64,000 nt of DNA. It comes from Mycolicibacterium peregrinum (GTDB lineage: Bacteria > Actinomycetota > Actinomycetes > Mycobacteriales > Mycobacteriaceae). The DNA is taken from positions 62,001-126,000 of the forward strand of contig NZ_LZSO01000036.1 of assembly GCF_001665785.1 (NCBI RefSeq). Reading direction: 5' to 3'. A program made the position numbers and the translations under genes. The notes under the pieces are model-generated. The model did no database searches. It was not told the origin of the DNA and was given only the letters and a program-made list of their open reading frames with translations. Position 1 is the stretch's first letter; each line of letters begins with the position of its first letter. This document shows, piece after piece, positions 25,721 to 33,208 of the stretch.

Positions 25721-26297
25721 TTCCGATGACCGGATCTGTGTGAAGCCAGGCAAACTGGCGGCTTTGCGGCTACGGCAACGCGACGGGGTCACGTGCGGTC
25801 CGACGGTCGCGGTGGTGGCCGGCGCCCTGCTGGATCACACGTATCGCGCGGAGTTGCTGAGCCCGGACGGACACACGTGGTTCACTGCGGAGCAGGGGCG
25901 AATTCACGCTGCTGTCAACCGGGTCTGGCCGAGACAGCTCGGGACCACACCCGCGGGCATGGCCCGCGCACTGACCGATCACAGTGCGAAACGTGGAGTG
26001 GCATACCGGTGGCGGCGGTTTCGGGGTACGCGCGACTCGTTGTCGGATGTGCGGACTGCGGTCGCGGACGGTTGGCCGGTGGCGATGCTGATCGGCGAGC
26101 GCGGCATCCCACGGCACTGGGTGTTGCTCGTCGGCGCGGGCCGCGAGGTTCTGGAGTGCTACGAACCGTCGTCGGGCATGGTGCTGCCGGTCGAGATCGA
26201 GGCGCTCCGCGGCGCGCGGTTGACCGGGCTGGGTTTCCCACGGCCCTTCGCCTTTGTCCTACCGTCGAAGCATGGCCAGAAAGTATGCGACCGCTGA
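25704..26297 (+). CDS. Papain-like/C39-type fold protein (putative cysteine peptidase)
   Basis: 197 residues from ATG 25704; GTG at 25740 is an alternative, since the first codons fall inside a conserved upstream element. The 'DGVTCGPTVAVVAGALLD' segment has the Cys-Gly-Pro of papain-like/C39 active sites near residue 33, and 'RHWVLLVGAGREVLECYEPSSG' gives the downstream His and Asp/Glu-bearing strand. This would be a cysteine peptidase, amidase or transglutaminase-like enzyme; the catalytic Asn/Asp is less clear. No signal peptide, so cytoplasmic. Its last 26 bp overlap the PPOX gene. Confidence 0.6.
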   Translation: MAEIDRSDDRICVKPGKLAALRLRQRDGVTCGPTVAVVAGALLDHTYRAELLSPDGHTWFTAEQGRIHAAVNRVWPRQLGTTPAGMARALTDHSAKRGVAYRWRRFRGTRDSLSDVRTAVADGWPVAMLIGERGIPRHWVLLVGAGREVLECYEPSSGMVLPVEIEALRGARLTGLGFPRPFAFVLPSKHGQKVCDR

Positions 26298-26727
26298 CAG
26301 AGTAGGTACCGACGAGCTCCTGGACTTCGTGCGGCCGCGACACCACATGGTGCTCACCACGTTCCGTGCCGACGGCTCGCTGCAGACGTCACCGGTCACC
26401 GGTGGAGTAGATGAGCAGGGCCGCATCGTCATCGCGAGCTACCCGCAGCGGGCGAAGGCCGCCAACCTCAGGCGTACGCCCCGGGCCAGCGTGACGGTGC
26501 TGTCCGATGAGTTCAACGGTCCGTATGTGCAAGTCGACGGTGATGCCGAGGTGATCGGGCTGCCTGACGCGGTGGAGCCGCTGGTCGACTACTTCCGTGC
26601 GGTGGCGGGGGAACACCCGGACTGGGATGAGTACCGGCAGGCGATGGTGGACCAGGGCAAGTGCCTGATCCGGGTCACGCCGGTGCGCTGGGGCCCGGTT
26701 GCCACGGGCGGCTTTCCTCCCGGCTGA
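26272..26727 (+). CDS. PPOX-class F420-dependent enzyme (TIGR03618/Rv1155-like)
   Basis: 151 residues of the FDOR-B split barrel: 'FVRPRHHMVLTTFRADGSLQTSPV' first hairpin, 'IASYPQRAKAANLRRTPRASVTV' for cofactor phosphate/tail binding (K and R residues), 'YVQVDGDAEVI' and a C-terminal 'LIRVTPVRWGPVATGGFPP'. These bind F420 or FMN and reduce unsaturated substrates. ATG at 26272 overlaps the previous gene by 26 bp, so the two are likely cotranscribed; that pairing with a papain-like protein is unusual. Confidence 0.85.
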   Translation: MARKYATADRVGTDELLDFVRPRHHMVLTTFRADGSLQTSPVTGGVDEQGRIVIASYPQRAKAANLRRTPRASVTVLSDEFNGPYVQVDGDAEVIGLPDAVEPLVDYFRAVAGEHPDWDEYRQAMVDQGKCLIRVTPVRWGPVATGGFPPG

Positions 26728-26770
26728 CCGCAGGCCGACGCGTTGCGTTGGCTAGCAGGTCAAACTATAG

Positions 26771-26788
26771 TCTGGACACATGTCCAGA
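26771..26788. promoter_or_regulatory. TetR-type operator upstream of the glycosyltransferase operon
   Basis: TCTGGACACATGTCCAGA is a perfect inverted repeat (8-bp arms, CA centre), 70 bp before the glycosyltransferase ATG. Its core GGACACATGTCC matches, apart from one central base, GGACACGTGTCC at the start of the TetR gene at 30.6 kb. The TetR therefore probably controls this operon. Confidence 0.65.
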
Positions 26789-26857
26789 GGGTTCGGAGTC
26801 GACGCGTGAGCGTGTATTCCCAGCTCAGCACGATTTCGGCCGTCGGGTGATCTGATT

Positions 26858-28102
26858 ATGCGTATTGCGTTGCTGTCCTATCGGAGCAAGACTCACTGCG
26901 GTGGCCAGGGCGTCTACGTGCGCTATCTGAGCCGCGGGCTCGCCGAACTCGGCCATGACGTCGAGGTTTTCTCCGGCCAGCCCTACCCCGAGGGCCTGGA
27001 TCCCCGGGTCAAGCTCACCAAGGTCCCCAGCCTCGATCTCTACCGCGAGCCGGACCCGTTCCGGGTGCCCCGGCCGAGCGAGATCCGCGACGGTATCGAC
27101 GCCCTGGAACTGGCCACCATGTGGAGTGCCGGGTTCCCCGAGCCGCGGACCTTCACCATGCGGGTCGCCAGGATTCTGGCCGAGCGTCGCGACGAGTTCG
27201 ACGTCGTCCACGACAACCAGAGCCTGGGCTCGGCGTTGCTGAAGATCGCCGACAGTGGCCTGCCCGTGGTGGCCACGGTGCATCACCCGATCACGCGTGA
27301 CCGGGTCGTCGAGATCGCCGCGGCCAAGTGGTGGCGCAAGCCGCTGGTGCGGCGTTGGTACGGGTTCGCCGAGATGCAGAAGAAGGTCGCCCGAAAGATC
27401 CCCGAGCTGCTCACCGTGTCGTCGTCTTCTGCCGCCGACATCGCCGAGGACTTCGGGGTGACGCCGGATCAGCTGCACATCGTGCCCCTGGGCGTGGACA
27501 CCGAACTGTTCAAGCCGGCCGAGCACCGCGTGAGCGGACGCATCATCGCGATCGCCAGCGCCGACGTCCCGCTCAAGGGTGTCAGCCATCTGTTGCATGC
27601 GGTGGCCCGGCTGCGGGTGGCCCGCGATCTCGACGTGCAGTTGGTGTCGAAGCTCGAACCGAACGGGCCGACCGAGAAACTCATTGCCGAGCTCGGTATT
27701 TCCGACATCGTGCACAGCTCCAGCGGGCTGAGCGATGAGGAGCTCGCCGCGCTGCTCGCCTCCGCCGAAGTGGCCTGCATCCCGTCGCTCTACGAAGGCT
27801 TTTCGCTGCCCGCCGTGGAGGCCATGGCCAGCGGCATCCCGATCGTGGCCAGCCGCGCGGGGGCACTGCCCGAGGTGGTCGGCGACGACGGTGCCTGCGC
27901 CCGGTTGGTGCGCCCCGCCGACGTCGACGAGCTGACCGCCGTCCTGGGTGAACTGCTCGACTCACCGTCGGAACGGCGCAGACTCGGCGCGGCCGGGCGA
28001 CAGCGGGCGCTCGACGTCTTCAGTTGGGAATCGGTTGCCGCACAGACGGTATCGGTGTACGAGATGGCCCGTGCGCGGGCAGGGAAGGAAGCGCGATGCT
28101 GA
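26858..28102 (+). CDS. Glycosyltransferase family 4-like
   Basis: 414 residues with a GT-B fold: N-terminal Rossmann domain ('MRIALLSYRSKTHCGGQGVYVRYL', residues 1-24) and C-terminal GT4 domain with 'SLYEGFSLPAVEAMASGIPIVAS' (E-x7-E donor-binding motif, about 310-330). It transfers a sugar from a nucleotide donor to an unknown acceptor in the cytoplasm. It heads a coupled operon: its TGA overlaps the methyltransferase start by 7 bp, then a toroid-fold protein follows. The presence of methyltransferases suggests synthesis of a methylated glycan or glycolipid. Confidence 0.88.
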   Translation: MRIALLSYRSKTHCGGQGVYVRYLSRGLAELGHDVEVFSGQPYPEGLDPRVKLTKVPSLDLYREPDPFRVPRPSEIRDGIDALELATMWSAGFPEPRTFTMRVARILAERRDEFDVVHDNQSLGSALLKIADSGLPVVATVHHPITRDRVVEIAAAKWWRKPLVRRWYGFAEMQKKVARKIPELLTVSSSSAADIAEDFGVTPDQLHIVPLGVDTELFKPAEHRVSGRIIAIASADVPLKGVSHLLHAVARLRVARDLDVQLVSKLEPNGPTEKLIAELGISDIVHSSSGLSDEELAALLASAEVACIPSLYEGFSLPAVEAMASGIPIVASRAGALPEVVGDDGACARLVRPADVDELTAVLGELLDSPSERRRLGAAGRQRALDVFSWESVAAQTVSVYEMARARAGKEARC

Positions 28103-28818
28103 CCGTCGATTTCGACCGTCTGGGTGTCGGACCGGGCACCACGGTGATCGACGTCGGCTGCGGCGCGGGCCGGCACACATTCGAGGCGTACCGGCGCGGA
28201 GCGTCGGTGATCGGCTTCGACCAGAGCGCGTCCGACCTCAACGACGTCGACACGATGCTGCAGGCCATGCGGGCAGAGGGCGAGGTTCCGCTGTCGGCCA
28301 AGGGCGAGGCCGTCAAGGGTGACGCGCTCGACCTTCCGTACACCGACGCCAGCTTCGACTGCGTCATCGCCTCGGAGATCCTCGAGCACGTCCCAGAGGA
28401 CGAGCAGGCCATCGCCGAACTGGTACGTGTCCTCAAACCCGGTGGCTCTCTGGCCATCACCGTGCCGCGCTGGCTCCCGGAGAAGGTGTGCTGGCTGCTG
28501 TCGGACGAATATCACGCCAACGAGGGCGGGCACATCCGCATCTACAAGGCCGACGAACTGCGCGACAAGGTTCTGGCGCATGGGCTCAAACTCACGCATA
28601 CGCACCACGAGCACGCTCTGCATGCGCCGTACTGGTGGCTCAAATGCCTTGTCGGCACCGAGAAGAACGACCATTTCGCGGTCAAGGCGTATCACCAGCT
28701 GCTGGTGTGGGACATGATGGACCGCCCCTGGCTCACCCGCACCGCCGAGTCGCTGCTGAACCCGGTGATCGGCAAGAGCGTCGCGCTCTACTTCCGCAAG
28801 CCGGAATACAACGGGTAG
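28096..28818 (+). CDS. Class I SAM-dependent methyltransferase (Methyltransf_11 type)
   Basis: 240 residues. SAM-binding motif I 'VIDVGCGAGRHTFEAYRRG' starts near residue 15, motif II-like acidic residue 'VIGFDQSA', and 'LPYTDASFDCVIASEILEHVPEDEQAIAEL' then 'VLKPGGSLAITVPRW' complete a classic fold. Start ATG at 28096 overlaps the glycosyltransferase stop. The C-terminal ~70 residues ('HHEHALHAPYWWLKCLVG') are aromatic-rich and may contact a lipid or sugar acceptor. The acceptor is probably the product of the adjacent glycosyltransferase, which is inference. Confidence 0.87.
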   Translation: MLTVDFDRLGVGPGTTVIDVGCGAGRHTFEAYRRGASVIGFDQSASDLNDVDTMLQAMRAEGEVPLSAKGEAVKGDALDLPYTDASFDCVIASEILEHVPEDEQAIAELVRVLKPGGSLAITVPRWLPEKVCWLLSDEYHANEGGHIRIYKADELRDKVLAHGLKLTHTHHEHALHAPYWWLKCLVGTEKNDHFAVKAYHQLLVWDMMDRPWLTRTAESLLNPVIGKSVALYFRKPEYNG

Positions 28819-28827
28819 GCCTCCGCC

Positions 28828-29907
28828 GTGCTCTTGCCTGAGATCCCCGGTGTGCCCGGAGTTTTGACACCAGACGACTGCGTGCAGACGGCACGGTCGA
28901 TCGCCGCGACCCAGGAGCCCTCGGGGGCCCTGCCGTGGTTCGACGGCGGCCACACCGACCCGTGGGACCACGTCGAGAACGCCATGGCCCTGACCGTGGC
29001 CGGACTGATCGAACCCGCCCGCGCGGCGTTCGACTGGTGCCGCACAGTGCAACGCGCCGACGGCTCCTGGCCCATCCAGCTGCGCAACGGTGTCATCGAG
29101 GACGCCAACAGCGACAGCAACTTCTGCGCCTACGTGGCCACCGGTGTCTGGCATCACGTGCTGATCACCGGGGATCGGGCGTTCGCCGAGTTGATGTGGC
29201 CGGTGGTGACCCGCGCGCTCGACTTCGTCCTCGGCCTGCAGGCCTCCGGCGGTGAGATCTACTGGGCCGCAAGTCCCGCGGGCCCGGTCGAGGAGGCGCT
29301 GCTGACCGGCTGCGCGAGCGTGTACCACAGCATCCGGTGCGGGCTGGCGCTCGCCGACTACCTCGGCGATCCCCAGCCGGAGTGGGAGGTTGCCGTCGGA
29401 CGTCTCGGTCACGCCATCGCCGCCCATCCAGAGGCGTTCTCCGCCAAGGACACCCATGCGATGGAGTGGTACTACCCGGTGCTCGGCGGTGCGCTGCGCG
29501 GGGCAGCTGCCCAGGCACGGATCGACGATCGGTGGGGTGACTTCGTGGTCCCAGGACTGGGTATCCGGTGCGTCGATCACCGACCGTGGGTGACCGGTGC
29601 GGAGACGTGTGAGCTGGTGATGGCGCTGGATGCGATCGGTGACACCCGGAGGGCGAACGAGCAGTTCGCGGCCATGCAGCACCTGCGCGAGGATGACGGA
29701 TCCTATTGGACCGGACTGGTTTTCGCCGACGGCAAACGCTGGCCCGAGGAGCGCACCACCTGGACCGGCGCGGCCATGATCCTGGCGGCCGACGCGCTGT
29801 CGCAGACCACCGCGGCCAGCGGCATCTTCCGGGGTCTCGGGCTACCGCGTGGCCTGGAGGGCGAATACGACTGCGAGTGCGTCGGCGGGAAGGCCGGCGA
29901 CCGCTAG
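28828..29907 (+). CDS. Alpha/alpha-toroid protein (prenyltransferase/terpene-cyclase-like fold)
   Basis: 359 residues, GTG start nine bases after the methyltransferase stop. Repeats of helix pairs carry QW-like motifs, for example 'QRADGSWPIQL' and 'REDDGSYWTGLVF', as in squalene-hopene cyclases and protein prenyltransferases, but the D-x-D-D cyclase acid motif is not seen. It may instead be a glycan-acting (alpha/alpha)6 barrel: 'PWFDGGHTDPWDHVENAMAL' resembles GH-type toroids. The name prenyltransferase used for relatives is unproven. Ends in a Cys-containing tail. The stop overlaps the convergent methyltransferase by 4 bp. Confidence 0.65.
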   Translation: MLLPEIPGVPGVLTPDDCVQTARSIAATQEPSGALPWFDGGHTDPWDHVENAMALTVAGLIEPARAAFDWCRTVQRADGSWPIQLRNGVIEDANSDSNFCAYVATGVWHHVLITGDRAFAELMWPVVTRALDFVLGLQASGGEIYWAASPAGPVEEALLTGCASVYHSIRCGLALADYLGDPQPEWEVAVGRLGHAIAAHPEAFSAKDTHAMEWYYPVLGGALRGAAAQARIDDRWGDFVVPGLGIRCVDHRPWVTGAETCELVMALDAIGDTRRANEQFAAMQHLREDDGSYWTGLVFADGKRWPEERTTWTGAAMILAADALSQTTAASGIFRGLGLPRGLEGEYDCECVGGKAGDR

Positions 29908-30575
29908 TCCAGCTGACCCGGCTCGCCCGAGGTCCGCTCCATGACCCTCATCGATCCCATCGCGGCGACCTCGTCGAAGGCGCCGGTGGCCAGCGCACGC
30001 TGGTAGATGTGGAACGGCGCCTGGCCGCCGTCGTTCGGGTCGGGGAACACGTCGTGGATGATCAGCGCGCCGCCGACCTCCACCCAGCGGGCCCAGCCGT
30101 CGAAGTCCCTCTGTGCGGCCTCTTCGGTGTGGCCGCCGTCGATGAACAACAGCCGCAACGGCATTCGCCAGCCCCGTGCCACCACGGGTGAGCGGCCGAC
30201 CACGGCCACCACATGCTCGTCCAATCCCGCGGCATCCAGGGTGTGGCGCATGGTGGGCAGCGTGTCGAACAACCCGGTGACCGGGTCGACCATGGTGGTG
30301 TCGTGGTACTCCCAGCCGACCTGGTGCTCCTCCGAGCCGTGGTGATGGTCGACGGTGTAGAGGACCGAGCCGGTCTCCTGCGCGGCCGCGCCGAGCATCA
30401 CCGTCGACTTGCCGCAGTAGGTGCCGATCTCCACCCCGACTCCACCGTCGAGGTAACGCACCCCGGCGTCGTAGAGCGCACGACCTTCGTCGGCGGGCAT
30501 GAAGCCGATGACCTGCTCGGCGAGGGTGAAGAGGCGCTCGGCGCGGGGCGGCAGGGCGGTGTCAGCGGTGCTCAT
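29904..30575 (-). CDS. Class I SAM-dependent methyltransferase (Methyltransf_24, macrocin-O-methyltransferase-like)
   Basis: 223 residues from ATG 30575; an upstream GTG at 30629 lies inside the TetR operator and is less likely. 'GVGVEIGTYCGKSTVMLGAAA' is motif I, 'LYTVDHHHGSEEH' the acidic loop with a His-rich metal-site-like segment, and 'LLFIDGGHTEEAAQRDFDGW' the F-I-D-G-x-H motif of metal-dependent O-methyltransferases. Likely methylates a sugar or polyketide hydroxyl. It faces the glycosyltransferase operon and is divergent from the TetR, all forming one gene set. Confidence 0.82.
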   Translation of the reverse strand: MSTADTALPPRAERLFTLAEQVIGFMPADEGRALYDAGVRYLDGGVGVEIGTYCGKSTVMLGAAAQETGSVLYTVDHHHGSEEHQVGWEYHDTTMVDPVTGLFDTLPTMRHTLDAAGLDEHVVAVVGRSPVVARGWRMPLRLLFIDGGHTEEAAQRDFDGWARWVEVGGALIIHDVFPDPNDGGQAPFHIYQRALATGAFDEVAAMGSMRVMERTSGEPGQLD

Positions 30576-30622
30576 GAATGCCCAACCTACCGTTGCTGGC
30601 CGCAGGCGGTTGTAGTAGCGTC

Positions 30623-30636
30623 CGGACACGTGTCCG
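30623..30636. promoter_or_regulatory. TetR-type operator at the tetR start
   Basis: CGGACACGTGTCCG is a perfect 14-bp palindrome that covers the GTG start of the TetR gene and lies 48 bp upstream of the divergent methyltransferase. The same core occurs before the glycosyltransferase operon. It would give autorepression and repression of the methyltransferase. Confidence 0.65.
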
Positions 30637-31199
30637 AGACGGCTCTGGAGTCGACGCGCCGCCGTCTGAGTGCACGGCAGGCCGATACTGTCGAGCGCCT
30701 GGGTAAGGCCGCATTACAGCTGATCACCCGGGACGGATTCGCCGGACTGACCGTGCGCCGGGTGGCTGCCGAGGCCGGGGTCGGAGCAGCCACGGCGTAC
30801 ACCTACTTCTCGTCGAAAGAACACCTCGTCGCCGAGGTGTTCTGGCGCAGGCTTTCCGCCGCGCCGCCGGCCGCTCACGAATCGGCCGACCCGGCCACAC
30901 GGGTGGTGGAGGTGCTGCAGCACATCGCCTCGCTGGTGGCCGACGAACCGGAGTTCGCCGGCGCGGTCACCAACGCCCTGCTCGGCAAGGACCCCGATGT
31001 GGACGCCCTGCGCCAGCGCATCGGCGCCGACGTGCGGGGCCGACTGGTCGCGGCCCTCGGACCTGACGTGGACCTCGATGTGATCGAAGCGCTCGAGCTG
31101 CTCTACACCGGCACGCTGGTGTGGGCCGGGATGGGATACGAGACCTACGCTGCCATCTCGCAGCGGTTGGAGAAGTCAGCGCGGTTGGTGCTGAGCTGA
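30630..31199 (+). CDS. TetR-family regulator of the glycosyltransferase/methyltransferase cluster
   Basis: 189 residues. The HTH is at about 20-65: 'LGKAALQLITRDGFAGLTVRRVAAEAGVGAATAYTYFSSKEHLVAEVF', textbook TetR. The C-terminal helical ligand domain ends 'YAAISQRLEKSARLVL'. GTG start at 30630 sits within the palindrome. Two operators with the same core, here and at 26771-26788, define a probable regulon of both transcripts of the cluster. Its 3' end overlaps the convergent TetR of the CYP138 pair by 24 bp. Confidence 0.85.
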   Translation: MSETALESTRRRLSARQADTVERLGKAALQLITRDGFAGLTVRRVAAEAGVGAATAYTYFSSKEHLVAEVFWRRLSAAPPAAHESADPATRVVEVLQHIASLVADEPEFAGAVTNALLGKDPDVDALRQRIGADVRGRLVAALGPDVDLDVIEALELLYTGTLVWAGMGYETYAAISQRLEKSARLVLS

Positions 31200-31763
31200 A
31201 TTCGCCGTCATGATCGCCGTCGATGCGGCGACCGCGGGGCCGTAGATCTCCTGGATGTCCCCGCCGTCCTCGACGATCAGCGCGGTCAGTTCGCGAAGCC
31301 CGCCCAACAGGATGATGGCCATCGGCTCGGTGAGCCGGGGGAGGCCGGCCCGCTGGAAGCCGGCGCTGCCGCTGAGTTCGATCAGCAGATCGGTCAGTTC
31401 GCGTAGGGCGGCGCGTTGCAGCGGTCGAGCTCTGCTGCCCAGTGCCGGCAGTTCACGGATCCAGCTCAGCGTGATGGCCGGGGCGGACGCGATGTGGTCG
31501 ACATAGGCGCCCACGGCCTGCCCGATCTGGTCTTGCCAGGGCGCCTCGGGGTCGACAGCGGTCTGGATGCCGTCGACGAGGGCGGCGTTGTTGGAGCGCA
31601 ACAGTTCGAGGAAGCCGTCCTCTTTGGTGCCGAACTGGTCGTAGAACGTGCGCTTGGAGGTGCGGGCGTGCCGGACGATGTCGGCCACCGTGGTCTCGCG
31701 ATAGCCCTTGTCGTTGATGGCCGCGGCGAGACCGTCGAGCAGTCGCAGTCGGTAGGTCATCAT
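31176..31763 (-). CDS. TetR-family regulator divergent from CYP138 (Rv0135c-like)
   Basis: 195 residues. HTH 'LLDGLAAAINDKGYRETTVADIVRHARTSKRTFYDQFGTKEDGFLEL' near residues 8-55. ATG at 31763 follows AAGGGGG; a second ATG is the next codon. The order TetR-CYP138-MsrA-NTF2-SDR matches M. tuberculosis Rv0135c to Rv0139, so orthology is likely. Between it and the P450 are GGTACC-type inverted repeats that it probably binds. Ligand unknown. Confidence 0.87.
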   Translation of the reverse strand: MMTYRLRLLDGLAAAINDKGYRETTVADIVRHARTSKRTFYDQFGTKEDGFLELLRSNNAALVDGIQTAVDPEAPWQDQIGQAVGAYVDHIASAPAITLSWIRELPALGSRARPLQRAALRELTDLLIELSGSAGFQRAGLPRLTEPMAIILLGGLRELTALIVEDGGDIQEIYGPAVAASTAIMTANSAQHQPR

Positions 31764-31785
31764 GGCCGACCCCCTTGCTTTGCCT

Positions 31786-31835
31786 GGTACCTGGGAGTAC
31801 CGTACCTCATAACCAAATGGTACCGAGCGGTACCA
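31786..31835. promoter_or_regulatory. Operator region between tetR and cyp138
   Basis: TGGTACCG and CGGTACCA form a perfect inverted repeat around AG at 31818-31835. A second repeat, GGTAC-N6-GTACC, lies at 31786-31801. Both are in the 91-bp divergent intergenic region and end 19 bp before the P450 start, so the TetR could control both genes through two related sites. Confidence 0.65.
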
Positions 31836-31854
31836 GGACCTGGCTGGAGATGGT

Positions 31855-33204
31855 ATGACCGAGCTGGCAGCAGCTGAGAAGACCACCGTGAGCACCACAC
31901 CGGGTCGTGTGCCGCCCGATGCGCGGGTTCCGAAGCCGTTGCAGGCCATCGGCTTCGCCCTGGCCCGGCGCCGGGTGGTCAAAGAGATCGCCCGCCGTCA
32001 GGGGAATGTCTTCAGGCTCAAACTCCCCATCTTCGGGCCCACGGTGATCATCGCCGACGCCCAGTTGGCCAAGCAGCTCTTCACCGCCAACACCGACGAC
32101 GTCGGCAACATCCAGCCCAACTTGAGCCGCATCCTGGGATCCGGGTCGGTGTTCGCCCTCGACGGCACGGATCACCGTCGCCGTCGCAAGCTGCTCACCC
32201 CGCCCTTCCACGGCAAGAGCATCAAGAACTACGAGCAGATCTTCGAAGAGGAGACCCTGCGGGAATCGGCGAACTGGCCGCAGGGCCAGGAGTTCGAGAC
32301 GCTCGAGCCGATGATGCGGATCACCCTCAACGTGATCCTGCGTGCGGTGTTCGGGGCCGACGGTGAACAACTCGACGAGCTGCGCCGCATCATCCCACCG
32401 TGGGTCACCCTGGGCTCGCGGCTGGTGGTGGTGCCCACCCCGAAGCGAACCTACGGTCGGTTCAGTCCGTGGGGCCGGCTGGCCAGGTACCGCCAGGAAT
32501 ATGACGCCGTCATCAACAGGCTGATCGACAAGGTCGAGGCCGACCCCGAGTTGGACCAGCGCGACGACATCCTGGCGCTGCTGTTGCGCAGCACCTACGA
32601 AGACGGATCGGCCATGTCCCGCAAGGACATCGGCGACGAGCTGCTGACCCTGCTGGCTGCCGGGCACGAGACCACGGCGTCGACCTTGGGCTGGGCCTTC
32701 GAGCGGATCAGCCGTCATCCGAAGGTTCTCGCCGAGCTGGAGGCCGAGGCGGCGACCGACGGCAACGAATACCGTCAGGCCACCATCCTCGAGGTGCAGC
32801 GCAACCGCACCGTGATCGACTTTGCCGGCCGCCACGTGTACGCGCCGTCAATCCGGCTGGGGGAGTGGGAGATTCCGCGCGGATACTCCGTCATCGTGGC
32901 GATCTCGCAGATTCAGGAAGCCGAGAACGAGTTCTCCGACCCGGCGCGGTTCGATCCGCAGCGATTCGTCGGCAGCCGGCCCGGGCTGGGCTGGCTACCG
33001 TACGGCGGCGGTACCCGACGCTGCGTCGGGGCGGTGTTCGCCAACGTGGAGATGGACGTGGTGCTGCGAACGGTCCTGCGCCACTTCGAGATCGCGACCA
33101 CCACGGCACCGGGGGAGAAAGTGCACTCCCGTGGAGTGGCCTACACCCCCGCGGCCGGCGGGCGGATGATCGTGCGCCGCCGCGCCACGCCGCTGGGCGA
33201 CTGA
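31855..33204 (+). CDS. cyp138: Cytochrome P450 CYP138
   Basis: 449 residues. I-helix oxygen-binding 'AAGHETTAST', K-helix E-x-x-R as 'LEVQRNRT', and heme-Cys loop 'PYGGGTRRCVGA' with C390; the usual leading Phe of the loop is Tyr. Cytosolic bacterial class, needing ferredoxin and reductase not encoded here. The gene order on both sides matches M. tuberculosis cyp138 (Rv0136). Substrate unknown, but the neighbouring KstR-boxed genes hint at sterol-related chemistry. A 'DFAGRHVYAPSIRLGEW' beta strand region before the ligand loop is typical of the CYP138/CYP136-like branch. Confidence 0.88.
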   Translation: MTELAAAEKTTVSTTPGRVPPDARVPKPLQAIGFALARRRVVKEIARRQGNVFRLKLPIFGPTVIIADAQLAKQLFTANTDDVGNIQPNLSRILGSGSVFALDGTDHRRRRKLLTPPFHGKSIKNYEQIFEEETLRESANWPQGQEFETLEPMMRITLNVILRAVFGADGEQLDELRRIIPPWVTLGSRLVVVPTPKRTYGRFSPWGRLARYRQEYDAVINRLIDKVEADPELDQRDDILALLLRSTYEDGSAMSRKDIGDELLTLLAAGHETTASTLGWAFERISRHPKVLAELEAEAATDGNEYRQATILEVQRNRTVIDFAGRHVYAPSIRLGEWEIPRGYSVIVAISQIQEAENEFSDPARFDPQRFVGSRPGLGWLPYGGGTRRCVGAVFANVEMDVVLRTVLRHFEIATTTAPGEKVHSRGVAYTPAAGGRMIVRRRATPLGD

Positions 33205-33208
33205 CCCG

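Noticed and set aside
27790..29682. 630-codon open frame opposite the glycosyltransferase, methyltransferase and toroid genes
   Set aside because: Spans three clearly coding genes on the other strand; no ribosome site or family motif.
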